In this document: piece by piece, positions 11,018 through 18,661 of the stretch
Position numbering within the stretch: the stretch's first letter is position 1
Layout of the letters: every line of letters starts with the position of its first letter
Source of the DNA: Thalassotalea sediminis
GTDB taxonomy: Bacteria; Pseudomonadota; Gammaproteobacteria; Enterobacterales; Alteromonadaceae
NCBI RefSeq assembly: GCF_030295915.1
Contig: NZ_AP027361.1
Coordinates: forward strand, 1,736,001-1,800,000
Direction of reading: 5' to 3'
Length of the DNA: 64,000 nucleotides
Translations under genes and position numbers: made by a program
Notes under the pieces: generated by a model
The model's input: the letters and a program-made list of their open reading frames with translations, nothing else
Database searches by the model: none
What the model was told of the DNA's origin: nothing

Positions 11018-11023
11018 TTTAGT

Positions 11024-11210
11024 CGAGGATGAACTTTCTACAAGAAAGAGAGAAAAATCCTCGCTTTCTACAAACGGTGTGCATAAGTAAAAGCGTTATC
11101 TTATTGATTAATTGGTAATATCAGGGTAGTTTGTAGTTGATTTTTAATGAAGTAGAGGGAATGACTTCGTGTAGAAAGCGAGAATTATTCCTTCTAATAA
11201 GCTGTTAGGC
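11024..11210 (+). other. attI recombination site and flanking repeats
   Basis: The crossover box GTTAGGC lies at 11204-11210; the first cassette starts after its G. CTTTCTACAA occurs at 11034-11043 and again at 11064-11073 (30 bp apart). The longer CTCGCTTTCTACA (11060-11072) returns inverted at 11170-11182. CGAGGAT (11024-11030) pairs with ATCCTCG (11057-11063). These repeats are good candidates for the extra integrase-binding sites of attI. No clear sigma-70 cassette promoter could be picked. Confidence 0.75.
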
Positions 11211-11238
11211 TTGCTACTAGGCTAGAGTTGAATCGAAT

Positions 11239-12051
11239 ATGAAAATAACTTCTGTCGAAGAGTTTACAACGATAGTAACCCAATATGAAAACTCTTGGTT
11301 TAGAGGCGTATCTTCTCCTATATATGACCTTAGACCTCGAATTCACTGGGATAATATAGATATATTTAGTGAAGATGACTTAGTTTATGGTTTTTTGAGA
11401 GAACAATTTAAATATCACTCATCAATTAATAGTAACCCTTGGTATTTATATGCACTAATGCAACATCACGGTCTACCAACAAGGCTTTTAGATTGGAGTA
11501 AATCTCCTTTAATTGCTTTATATTTTGCTTTAACACAAAAAGCGGTAAATGAAGATGACCATAGGGTTTGGATAATAAACCCATATAAACTTAATGGTTT
11601 CTTTACTGGTGTCGAGAGAGTCTTTTGTCCCTCTCAGGTAGATACTCAAATGAGATATATTGAAACTAATACATATTTTAGTGCTGAGAAAAGAAGCTTA
11701 GAAAAATATCCACAGGATATTAAAGTGAAATTGTTATTTGATTCATATTTACCAGCTAACCTTACCGTTTCAGAAAAGCACTTATTACTTGATTTTCCAA
11801 TGGCAATTGAAACTATTCCGCTAGATTCAAGAATGTCTGCTCAACAAAGTGCATTTACCGTTCACGGAAAATGCACTAAAACTCTCGAAGAACAGGTGGC
11901 TTCAGGTATTGTGGAGTATATTGATATTGATTTTCATAGTAGAAATAAATTGTTACAGCAGTTACATCGGCTAGGCATTGTTGAAGATACAATTTATTGT
12001 GATCTCGATTCTTTAGCTAAGAGATTACGTCGTGAAAAAGGTTATTTGTAA
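11239..12051 (+). CDS. Cassette 1: FRG-domain protein
   Basis: 270 residues. The FRG domain is visible at the N-terminus: WFRGVSSPIYDLRPRIHW (about 19-36) followed by the conserved QHHGLPTRLLDWSKSPLIAL block (about 74-93). The C-terminal half is less conserved and ends with a predicted helical DLDSLAKRLRRE segment. FRG domains are common in integrons, prophages and defence islands but their biochemistry is not established. The gene is closest to attI and so is the cassette most likely to be expressed. Its cassette spans 11205-12151. Confidence 0.85.
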   Translation: MKITSVEEFTTIVTQYENSWFRGVSSPIYDLRPRIHWDNIDIFSEDDLVYGFLREQFKYHSSINSNPWYLYALMQHHGLPTRLLDWSKSPLIALYFALTQKAVNEDDHRVWIINPYKLNGFFTGVERVFCPSQVDTQMRYIETNTYFSAEKRSLEKYPQDIKVKLLFDSYLPANLTVSEKHLLLDFPMAIETIPLDSRMSAQQSAFTVHGKCTKTLEEQVASGIVEYIDIDFHSRNKLLQQLHRLGIVEDTIYCDLDSLAKRLRREKGYL

Positions 12052-12056
12052 TACAA

Positions 12057-12157
12057 GCCTAACAAGGCCTTAAAGTCGGATTCGTAACGGTTGGCTCGGT
12101 TCCGCTTCGCTTCACATTTTAGCCAACCATTATTCACCGCTTAAGGCGGCGTTATGT
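12057..12157 (+). repeat. attC of cassette 1
   Basis: R'' is GCCTAAC (12057-12063), the reverse complement of the attI-side GTTAGGC. R' is GTTATGT (12151-12157). GTTGGCT and AGCCAAC form the inner arms. Confidence 0.93.
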
Positions 12158-12513
12158 TTACATTTATGACCGATAGATCTGAGTTAATAAAAGGAATAGC
12201 TCAAATAGGGGCTAACTACAGCGACTACAAGAAGGAAATTCAGGAGTACCCTTGGGACTGCGATTCAGAATTGTACTTTCTTACTAAACAAGATCTGTTG
12301 TCAGTCTTTAGTCGCTTCGAATCAGGAGAATTAGATAGCGATGCTATTGAAAATTGGGCAAACTTTTTAGAGTGCCGAGACGACCTTGGTTATGAATCTG
12401 ATTATGAAGATGAATTAAGAGATATGATTTTTCTTCTAGCTAATCCCGTTATCAATTACAGTATTGATGTTAAGTTGATAAATGAACTCGCTGAGAAAAT
12501 TCGAGCTTTGTAA
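12154..12513 (+). CDS. Cassette 2: small acidic protein of unknown function
   Basis: 119 residues, strongly acidic, all alpha by appearance, no signal peptide. The centre (FLTKQDLLSVFSRFESGELD, then ENWANFLECRDDLGYE) resembles a family of small proteins that I have seen in integron cassettes and immunity-like settings, but I cannot name it safely. The first ATG (12154) lies inside the R' box of the preceding attC, where AAGG of that attC could serve as the ribosome site. A second in-frame ATG is at 12169. The cassette spans 12152-12609. Confidence 0.75.
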   Translation: MFTFMTDRSELIKGIAQIGANYSDYKKEIQEYPWDCDSELYFLTKQDLLSVFSRFESGELDSDAIENWANFLECRDDLGYESDYEDELRDMIFLLANPVINYSIDVKLINELAEKIRAL

Positions 12514-12615
12514 ACATAACAAGCGCCTAAACTCCGACAATGTAATGTTGTCATGGTTTTGGCAAATAACGCAAAAAGCCATGCCAACACATTGCGTGTT
12601 AGGCGGGCGTTAGGT
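12514..12615 (+). repeat. attC of cassette 2
   Basis: R'' ACATAAC (12514-12520) is the reverse complement of the cassette's own start GTTATGT. R' is GTTAGGT (12609-12615). The centre differs from the common core, with ATGGTTTTGGC and GCCATGCCAA-type arms. Confidence 0.92.
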
Positions 12616-12624
12616 ACCTCACGG

Positions 12625-13092
12625 ATGAATCGAAAATCTGAAGCATTATTAATAGTTGCAAGTATTGGCGGAGGCTTTATGGGAGTTTCTATTGTACTTG
12701 CGGAGTTGTTAAAAGTTTCCTACTTCACGTTAGGACATTTTTTAATTTTTGGATCAGCGCTAGCTTTTTTTGGTTACTTTATTTATGCAGGCTTGGTTTT
12801 CGCGTCAAACAATGAAAATAATAAACACCTTAAAATTACCTTTTTACTCCAAATACCTTGGGTGTCCTCACCAATCTTAGTTTATAAAATTGCTGCTGGT
12901 TTCTCTTTATCAGGTCTTTTTCATGCGGGTGGTTTTAATTTTCTATACAATATGGGTAGTGACTTTAATTTTGGTATCTTTAATGGTCAATCGTGGGGGC
13001 TGGGTTTAAATATTGCTGCTGTTGGTTTATATTATTTAGCGTCTAACCAAGTCGCAACGGTACCTAACAAGAAAATAAACAAGGACACGTAA
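12625..13092 (+). CDS. Cassette 3: four-helix membrane protein, unknown function
   Basis: 155 residues from the ATG at 12625; a longer in-frame reading from 12553 would begin inside the attC and is not preferred. About four hydrophobic helices (LLIVASIGGGFMGVSIVLAE, FLIFGSALAFFGYFIYAG, LLQIPWVSSPILVYK, and a C-terminal LGLNIAAVGLYYLA). No family is recognised. The last nine codons lie inside the cassette's own attC, so the C-terminus (NKKINKDT) is attC-encoded. The cassette spans 12610-13158. Confidence 0.75.
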   Translation: MNRKSEALLIVASIGGGFMGVSIVLAELLKVSYFTLGHFLIFGSALAFFGYFIYAGLVFASNNENNKHLKITFLLQIPWVSSPILVYKIAAGFSLSGLFHAGGFNFLYNMGSDFNFGIFNGQSWGLGLNIAAVGLYYLASNQVATVPNKKINKDT

Positions 13093-13164
13093 CAGTTGGC
13101 TACGTTTCGCTTCGCTACACAATTTTAGCCAACCATTACTTAGCCTGTTATTTGGGCGTTAAGT
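13062..13164 (+). repeat. attC of cassette 3
   Basis: R'' ACCTAAC (13062-13068) matches the cassette start GTTAGGT. R' is GTTAAGT (13158-13164). CAGTTGGCT and AGCCAAC form arms around a TTCGCTTCGC core. Confidence 0.93.
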
Positions 13165-13177
13165 TACCAAGGATAGT

Positions 13178-14080
13178 ATGAGTTTAAATTCTATTTCGGT
13201 TAAAAAATTAGTTTTAGCATATTTTGCATGCATAATATTTTTCGCTGTTGTCTATTTTTATTGCTCACCTACAGCGTTGCAAAACTTCAACCAAGAGTTA
13301 TCGCCAATAAACGCTCTATATTTTAGTATTGTTACAATAACAACCCTTGGCTATGGAGATATTCTTCCAACTTCTGAACCCATGCAATTAGTTATCTCGG
13401 TCCAAGCATTACTAGGGATTGTTATTCTAGGTATGCTCATTAACGCGGCTTGGTCAAACTATGCTGAAAAAGTTGAAAAGAAGACAGAAACTGCATTAAA
13501 ACATCAAGCTCAATTAGAAAATGACCGAAAGCTAAAAGCCTATTCTAATGCTATTTCATGGGTATTTAACAACATGAGACATTCGTTTTTTGAAGTTACA
13601 ACTCCTGTTGTAGATAGGGAAGGAGCATCATTGGAATTGAATCAAGATTTCAAGGAAAAAGATCTCGTCGGTATGTTTGATATCTCATTAAAATATAAGA
13701 ATGGTTTTACCACTTCGATTGAAGCATTTTACAATAACGAAGATGAGCTTGTAAGCGAACTCAAATTTATATTAGCAAACTTTGATTTGGACCATCATCA
13801 AAGCTTGCAAAAATCGATAGTAGACTATATCGGTTTTTATTTCTCAGACCAGTCTAGAGGTGCGCTATTGTTACATAGTGCCAACTGCACAAATGGCAAA
13901 GACATAGAAACAATAAGGCAGTGCATAGAAAACCATGGAGATGGTGACCAATTCAAGGAAGGGTTTAGTAGTACTATTTTGAATCCAATACTCATCTTTT
14001 CACTAACGGTTAAAACAAAGTATAAACATCTGACGAGCATTAGTGATGAACTGCAAAATATAAGTTTAAAGGTAACTTAA
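13178..14080 (+). CDS. Cassette 4: two-helix potassium channel with cytoplasmic domain
   Basis: 300 residues. TM1 is at about 10-30, the pore helix and selectivity filter TLGYG are at 56-60 (TITTLGYGDI) and TM2 is at about 68-90. This is the Ion_trans_2 layout of two-helix K+ channels such as KcsA. The cytoplasmic part begins with a charged coiled coil (about 90-125) and continues as a mixed alpha/beta domain that I do not recognise; it is not an RCK domain by eye. It should conduct K+ across the inner membrane as a tetramer. The cassette spans 13159-14170. Confidence 0.88.
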   Translation: MSLNSISVKKLVLAYFACIIFFAVVYFYCSPTALQNFNQELSPINALYFSIVTITTLGYGDILPTSEPMQLVISVQALLGIVILGMLINAAWSNYAEKVEKKTETALKHQAQLENDRKLKAYSNAISWVFNNMRHSFFEVTTPVVDREGASLELNQDFKEKDLVGMFDISLKYKNGFTTSIEAFYNNEDELVSELKFILANFDLDHHQSLQKSIVDYIGFYFSDQSRGALLLHSANCTNGKDIETIRQCIENHGDGDQFKEGFSSTILNPILIFSLTVKTKYKHLTSISDELQNISLKVT

Positions 14081-14176
14081 CAAACGCTTCAACCAAGGAC
14101 GCAAAACAGCAGGCTTGCGCTCCTTCGTCGCTAATTTTAGCCTGCTATTTTGCGTCGGTTAAGCGAGGCGTTAAAT
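14075..14176 (+). repeat. attC of cassette 4
   Basis: R'' ACTTAAC (14075-14081) matches the cassette start GTTAAGT and overlaps the channel stop codon. R' is GTTAAAT (14170-14176). Arms CAGCAGGCT and AGCCTGCT. Confidence 0.93.
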
Positions 14177-14192
14177 TGCAAAGGAAGGTTCC

Positions 14193-14957
14193 GTGAAAGA
14201 AGTCCGATTAGATCCGTTTATGATATACGCAATGTACTCCTCTTATTTGAGTAACGATTGTATTCAAGAATCTTTGGTTAAAGAAACTGCAATTAAGCAC
14301 TTACGGGATTTAATATCTAATTTTGATGACATTGATTTTAATTATACGAAAAGGCTTGGCCTAAAAAACTTAAATAACAATATAGATTGCCTAGAGTCAG
14401 AACTAGAAAATGATAGAGATGAATTGCTAAATAAACACTATAAGGAAATTAGGAATTCATTAAATGTCATTTCCGCTATTATTCAAGAAGAAATGAATGA
14501 CTTTCCACTATTTACAACAGTAGATAATAAAAAATTCAAAATTTCTGATTTACAGTCAAACGCAAAGAGTATTGTTGGTGAAAGCACATTTAATAAATTG
14601 CCAACCTTGAGCCAAGTTGACTTTAAAGAAGGTTGCAAATGCCTCGCATTTGAATGCTATACAGCATCCGCATTTCATATTTTAAGGTCCGTAGAGGATT
14701 TATTAAAAAAAATTCATCTAGATAAACTAGATACAAATTGTGAAAACATGACATGGGGTAACTTAATTCATAGCCTGAAAGATAATAATTGCATCAGTGC
14801 AATGCAGTTTAAACATTTAGACTATATTAGAGATTTATATAGAAACCCTACGAATCACCCTGAAAAACAATACTCTTCTTCTGAGGCGGAAAATCTATTA
14901 GCATTATGCATAGAGGTTCTCAATGTTATGTCTGAGCTTCTAACTGAAGAGGATTAA
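14193..14957 (+). CDS. Cassette 5: HEPN-motif protein, possible RNase
   Basis: 254 residues, GTG start at 14193 preceded by AAGGAAGG. The protein is alpha-helical and soluble. The C-terminal part (about 145-250) looks like a HEPN or DUF4145 domain: CLAFECYTASAFHILRSVEDLL, then YRNPTNHP, where Arg217 and His222 fit the R-N-x3-H motif of HEPN ribonucleases. The N-terminal half has a coiled-coil look (about 55-100). HEPN proteins often serve in toxin-antitoxin or phage-defence systems. No partner antitoxin is in the cassette, so its role is open. The cassette spans 14171-15054. Confidence 0.7.
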   Translation: MKEVRLDPFMIYAMYSSYLSNDCIQESLVKETAIKHLRDLISNFDDIDFNYTKRLGLKNLNNNIDCLESELENDRDELLNKHYKEIRNSLNVISAIIQEEMNDFPLFTTVDNKKFKISDLQSNAKSIVGESTFNKLPTLSQVDFKEGCKCLAFECYTASAFHILRSVEDLLKKIHLDKLDTNCENMTWGNLIHSLKDNNCISAMQFKHLDYIRDLYRNPTNHPEKQYSSSEAENLLALCIEVLNVMSELLTEED

Positions 14958-14961
14958 TGCA

Positions 14962-15060
14962 ATTTAACAAGTTGCTTAAACGGACAAAAAACAGTTGACT
15001 TTTGCTCGTTCCTCGCTAATTTTAGCCAACAATTTTTTGCCGCTTATCGTGGCGTTATGT
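14962..15060 (+). repeat. attC of cassette 5
   Basis: R'' ATTTAAC (14962-14968) matches the cassette start GTTAAAT. R' is GTTATGT (15054-15060). Common core TCGTTCCTCGCTAATTTTAG. Confidence 0.93.
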
Positions 15061-15099
15061 TTTAATCTAATATCGAGTGCATTTTACAAGGAGTTATTA

Positions 15100-15387
15100 A
15101 TGTTTATTGTTTTACTTAAGTTTTCAGAGAACAAATCACAAGCTAGCGAATACATGGCAAGTCATAATGATTGGATAAAGAAGGGCTTCAATGATGGAAT
15201 TTTCCTGTTAGTTGGTAGCCTTCAACCTGGCTTAGGTGGTTCAGTTATTGCGCACAATACATCAAAGGAAGCTTTAGAGGTTTTAGTTAATGCTGACCCT
15301 TTTGTAAAACATAATGTTGTATCTGCTGAAATTATAGAAATTGATCCGAAGAAAGCGGACGAGAGGTTAAGTTTTCTTGTTTCATAG
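15100..15387 (+). CDS. Cassette 6: YciI-family protein
   Basis: 95 residues from the ATG at 15100, which has AAGGAG seven bases upstream; longer in-frame readings begin inside the attC. The sequence (FIVLLKFSENKSQASEYMASHNDWIKKGF, with GIFLLVGSLQPGLGGSVIA and DPFVKHNVVSAEIIEI) fits the YCII/YciI ferredoxin-like fold. The function of this family is poorly defined. A different YciI homologue is present at 37328-37630. The cassette (15055-16847) carries the IS insertion in its attC. Confidence 0.87.
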   Translation: MFIVLLKFSENKSQASEYMASHNDWIKKGFNDGIFLLVGSLQPGLGGSVIAHNTSKEALEVLVNADPFVKHNVVSAEIIEIDPKKADERLSFLVS

Positions 15388-15397
15388 GAGCTTAAAA

Positions 15398-15492
15398 ACA
15401 TAACAAGCACTTCAATAGGGACAAATAAAGCTTGGCTCCTGTCGCTGCGCTCCATATTATAGCCAAGCTAATTATTTGCCCATTAAGTGGGC
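15398..15492 (+). repeat. attC of cassette 6, left part, split by the IS
   Basis: R'' ACATAAC (15398-15404) matches the cassette start GTTATGT. The site runs normally to GTGGGC at 15492 and then stops. Its R' box GTTATAA resumes at 16847-16853 after the insertion sequence. Confidence 0.92.
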
Positions 15493-16846
15493 TACATGGA
15501 CTCCCCTTTGTCAAGCACAAGCAGTCTATGACAACAAGAAGATCTGACAGCAGCTCTACATTCGGCGTTTATTAGCTATATACGCTATCGCCCTGATGAT
15601 TTGCGCTTGCGCATGGCCTCATTCGTTAAACAGTATTTAAATACTTCCCGACTAAACAGGCTTTAATGCGCTCGGTCTGACCGTGTTATCGTCAATTGCT
15701 AATGCTACGACTCGGTGGGGTTAACCGTTTGGTTTAACCTTTTCTATTTTACATAATCAATCTGATATTCTTTTTCTGAGTGTAATAATGCCCAAATTAA
15801 TCGGGCATTTTTTGCCGCTAATGCCACGGTGGCACGCTTAAACCCTCGTCGCTCGATAAGGTCTTTTATCCATAAACTGGTTCTGTCAGTTTTGTGCCTG
15901 CAGTTAGCAATCACGGCTCGCGCGCCATGAATGAGTGAGGTGCGAATATGTTTTTCGCCACGTTTGGATATTCTTCCTAACTTTACCTGTCCACCTGTAG
16001 TGTATTGCTTTGGTACTAAACCAATCCATGCACTAAAGGCACGAGAGGTGTCGAAGTCTTTGGCATCACAGACAGTAGCAACTACCGCGGTTGCGGTCAC
16101 TTCGCCGACACCAGGAATACTCATTAAGCGTTTAGCGGCATGCATTTGATGGGCTAATTGATACAGTTTTCTGTCATGTTTAAGGATTTGTTCGTTTAAC
16201 CCTTTTATCTCTTGCCATAAATCATGCAATAGCTCTCTGGCGAGCATAGGTAAGCCGTTCTCTGCATCTTCTAAAATACTGGTGATAGCATGTTGTGCTG
16301 GGTATCTACCTTTAGGCATAACAATACCGAACTCAGCGAGTAAGCCTCTAAGGCGATTAATCAGTGCTGTTCTGTCTTTGATAGCCCCATGGCGAATACG
16401 ATGTAAACACAATACGGCTTGTTGCTCTTCACTTTTAATACTCACAAACCGTGTTTTAGGACGTGTTACCGCTTCGCATATGGCTTCGGCGTCATTGGCA
16501 TCATTTTTCTCATTTTGGCGATATGGGATAACAAACCTAGAGGCCATGATACGCACGTCATGACCAAGCTTAGTAAATTCTCTTGCCCAGTAATGAGCGC
16601 CAGAGCAAGCTTCCATGCCGATAATACATGGTGGCAATTTAGCAATTTCAGGTAACAATTTGTTTCGCTTAACAGTTTTACGTAATTTACACTTGTCATG
16701 AGCATCCACACCGTGGATACTAAACACAGATTTGGCTAAATCAACGCCAATTGCTTTAATTAGTGACATATGGACTCTCCTCAATTGAAGCTCTTTATCA
16801 ACTTCACTATGGCACATTGATGCTGAGTGGGGAGTCCATATCATTC
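15493..16846 (-). mobile_element. IS1111-group insertion sequence inserted in an attC site
   Basis: The element is about 1354 bp, bounded by subterminal inverted repeats ATGGACTCCCC (15496-15506) and GGGGAGTCCAT (16829-16839), 11 bp and perfect. Three bases lie outside the repeat on the far side of the transposase and seven on its start side, the layout known for the IS1111 group. Removing it joins GGGC to GTTATAA and restores a normal attC. No target duplication is seen. A subgroup of IS1111 elements that targets attC sites is described, and this fits. The 240 bases between transposase and left end hold no gene. Confidence 0.93.
15744..16769 (-). CDS. IS110/IS1111-family transposase
   Basis: 341 residues from the ATG at 16769, which is preceded by GGAG; the longer frame to 16844 crosses the inverted repeat and is unlikely. 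The N-terminal DEDD (RuvC-like) domain starts AIGVDLAKSVFSIHGVD and contains YRQNEKNDANDAEAI. The C-terminal Transposase_20 domain has LMSIPGVGEVTATAV and FSAWIGLVPKQYTTGG. The frame is complete, so the element may be active. Confidence 0.95.
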   Translation of the reverse strand: MSLIKAIGVDLAKSVFSIHGVDAHDKCKLRKTVKRNKLLPEIAKLPPCIIGMEACSGAHYWAREFTKLGHDVRIMASRFVIPYRQNEKNDANDAEAICEAVTRPKTRFVSIKSEEQQAVLCLHRIRHGAIKDRTALINRLRGLLAEFGIVMPKGRYPAQHAITSILEDAENGLPMLARELLHDLWQEIKGLNEQILKHDRKLYQLAHQMHAAKRLMSIPGVGEVTATAVVATVCDAKDFDTSRAFSAWIGLVPKQYTTGGQVKLGRISKRGEKHIRTSLIHGARAVIANCRHKTDRTSLWIKDLIERRGFKRATVALAAKNARLIWALLHSEKEYQIDYVK

Positions 16847-16853
16847 GTTATAA
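16847..16853 (+). repeat. R' box of the split attC of cassette 6
   Basis: GTTATAA directly follows the right end of the insertion sequence. Its reverse complement TTATAAC is the R'' box of cassette 7. Confidence 0.9.
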
Positions 16854-16876
16854 GGCTAATCAAACTCAGGTGATGC

Positions 16877-18004
16877 ATGAATAAATCTAAGATTGCGCTA
16901 TTTTTTTTAATCAATTCATTAAGTTGTTTTTACCAGCCTAGAGCGAACGCAATAGATGTCACAACTTATTCGCACTCATTGCTAAACGTTGGGTCAGGCC
17001 AACCCTCTATATCAGTTTGTGATTTTGATTCAGATGGCAATTTAGATGTTATTGTTGCAAATTACTCTGATAATAATATTATCACTTTTAAAGGGAATGG
17101 AAATGGTGATTTACTGGAGGTAGGTCGCTTCCCTGTTGGTGAAAACCCTACCGGCATAGCTGTTTCGGATATCAATGATGATGGAAATGTTGATGTCGCC
17201 ATAGCTAATCATGAAACATCGTATGTTACCTTACTTTTTGGTGATGGAAAGGGCGGCTTTAAAACATCGTCTCATTCCGTTTTTAAAACCGATTTATCAC
17301 CGCATCCACATCTCGTTCGATTAGAAGACCTAGATGGTGATAGTAAAATTGATCTCATTGTAGATAGCCGTATTCATAATGGATTACGTTTTTATAAAGG
17401 ACACGCTAATGGACGATTCGAATCGGTAAGTACGCTTATTGACACTGGTGGAGATCCGTACAGAGGATTTGCCATTAATGATATAAACGCTGACGAGTTA
17501 TTAGATATAGTGACACCGAACCAACGTGAAATAGGAATAGCTACTAACACTAGTTCAAATAAGCTGTCATTTAATTTGAAAACGCTTGCACCATATGATG
17601 CTCCATTTGCTGTTGAACTGGCTGAAATGAATGGTGATGGTAAGATAGATTTAATTGTTGCATCTAATGGTAGCTTAATCACTATAATCCCTGGTGATGG
17701 GATTGGAAATTTTCTAGAAAAAAATAAAACAGAAATCAAAACGGCAACAGGGGCAAAACAAATAGCCATTGGAGATATTGATGGCGACGGTCTTAAAGAC
17801 GCATTGGTTAGTAATTGGTCTGGAGAATTATATGCTGTTTTTGGTGGAAAGACTAAAGTTGAAGCTTCTAGTTTCAAATTGCCAAGTATTCCAAATCCTT
17901 GGGGAGTTGCATTAGCTGATCTAAATGAAGATGGTAAAAGTGATCTTATAATAGCTGATGGTAATACTAAATTAGCGGCTGTGTATATCAGTAAAAAAGA
18001 GTGA
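16877..18004 (+). CDS. Cassette 7: secreted FG-GAP/VCBS beta-propeller protein
   Basis: 375 residues. A signal peptide (about 1-25, cleavage near ANA) is followed by seven repeats, each with a calcium-loop motif: DFDSDGNLD, DINDDGNVD, DLDGDSKID, DINADELLD, EMNGDGKID, DIDGDGLKD, DLNEDGKSD. This is the pattern of a seven-bladed FG-GAP or VCBS propeller exported to the periplasm or beyond. One blade (DINADELLD) has lost the typical Gly. Such proteins bind ligands or other proteins. It is one of the largest cassettes here (16848-18108). Confidence 0.87.
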   Translation: MNKSKIALFFLINSLSCFYQPRANAIDVTTYSHSLLNVGSGQPSISVCDFDSDGNLDVIVANYSDNNIITFKGNGNGDLLEVGRFPVGENPTGIAVSDINDDGNVDVAIANHETSYVTLLFGDGKGGFKTSSHSVFKTDLSPHPHLVRLEDLDGDSKIDLIVDSRIHNGLRFYKGHANGRFESVSTLIDTGGDPYRGFAINDINADELLDIVTPNQREIGIATNTSSNKLSFNLKTLAPYDAPFAVELAEMNGDGKIDLIVASNGSLITIIPGDGIGNFLEKNKTEIKTATGAKQIAIGDIDGDGLKDALVSNWSGELYAVFGGKTKVEASSFKLPSIPNPWGVALADLNEDGKSDLIIADGNTKLAAVYISKKE

Positions 18005-18012
18005 TAGTCGCC

Positions 18013-18114
18013 TTATAACAAGGGTTTTCAAGTCGGATTCATAATAGCTTGCTCGGTTCTGCTTCGCTTCACATTTTAGCAAGCTATTACTCACCGCTTA
18101 AAACGGCGTTATGT
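18013..18114 (+). repeat. attC of cassette 7
   Basis: R'' TTATAAC (18013-18019) matches the cassette start GTTATAA. R' is GTTATGT (18108-18114). The centre is very close to the attC of cassette 1 (shared AAGTCGGATTC and TTCGCTTCACATTTTAG). Confidence 0.93.
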
Positions 18115-18120
18115 GTTTAA

Positions 18121-18546
18121 ATGGAGTTGGGTATGATTTCACAAGTACTATTTATAATTGGAGCTTCAATCTTCGGTTTACTTGGTTTTATACATCTCTT
18201 TTATACTTTCTTCACTAACAAGTTTAATCCGTATCAATCTGATGTTATAGACGCTATGAATAGTACTTCACCTAGACTCACAAAAGAAACGACTATTTGG
18301 CGTGCATGGATAGGTTTCAATGCTAGCCATAGTTTAGGTGCAATAACTTTTGCTGCTATTTACATTCCTTTAGCTTTCTCACATTTTCAGTTTCTTTCTA
18401 GTCATAATTGGTTTGCTGTTTTACCTTCTATTGTTGGTTTTTCATATTTATTCTTAGCAAAAAACTATTGGTTTAAAATTCCATTTTTTGGCATCCTATG
18501 CTCAACACTATTTTTTGTTGGGGCTTTTGTGTTAATCAACACATAA
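18121..18546 (+). CDS. Cassette 8: four-helix membrane protein with TSPRLTKETTIWRAW block
   Basis: 141 residues from 18121 (an ATG at 18133 is also possible). There are four hydrophobic helices. A conserved-looking cytoplasmic block, AMNSTSPRLTKETTIWRAW then GFNASHSLGAI, lies between the first and second. I recognise the pattern as a small conserved membrane family with no known function. The stop codon lies within the R'' box of its own attC. The cassette spans 18109-18633. Confidence 0.8.
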   Translation: MELGMISQVLFIIGASIFGLLGFIHLFYTFFTNKFNPYQSDVIDAMNSTSPRLTKETTIWRAWIGFNASHSLGAITFAAIYIPLAFSHFQFLSSHNWFAVLPSIVGFSYLFLAKNYWFKIPFFGILCSTLFFVGAFVLINT

Positions 18547-18639
18547 CAAGCCATTGCTGTGTGAGACTTTTAACAGTTGGCTCTCCTCACTACATTCGTT
18601 ATTTTAGCCAACTATTAACAGCCCCTGAGGGCGTTATGT
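18541..18639 (+). repeat. attC of cassette 8
   Basis: R'' ACATAAC (18541-18547) matches the cassette start GTTATGT. R' is GTTATGT (18633-18639). Arms CAGTTGGCT and AGCCAACT. Confidence 0.93.
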
Positions 18640-18661
18640 GTATGAAGGGAAGATAAACCAG

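Noticed and set aside
11101-11140. Possible sigma-70 cassette promoter (TTGATT, 17 bases, TAGTTT)
   Set aside because: The -10 element is poor and several other choices in this AT-rich stretch are equally good, so no promoter was called.
15507-15743. Possible passenger gene in the left part of the insertion sequence
   Set aside because: No frame with start, ribosome site and coding look was found; this is the usual non-coding end of such elements.
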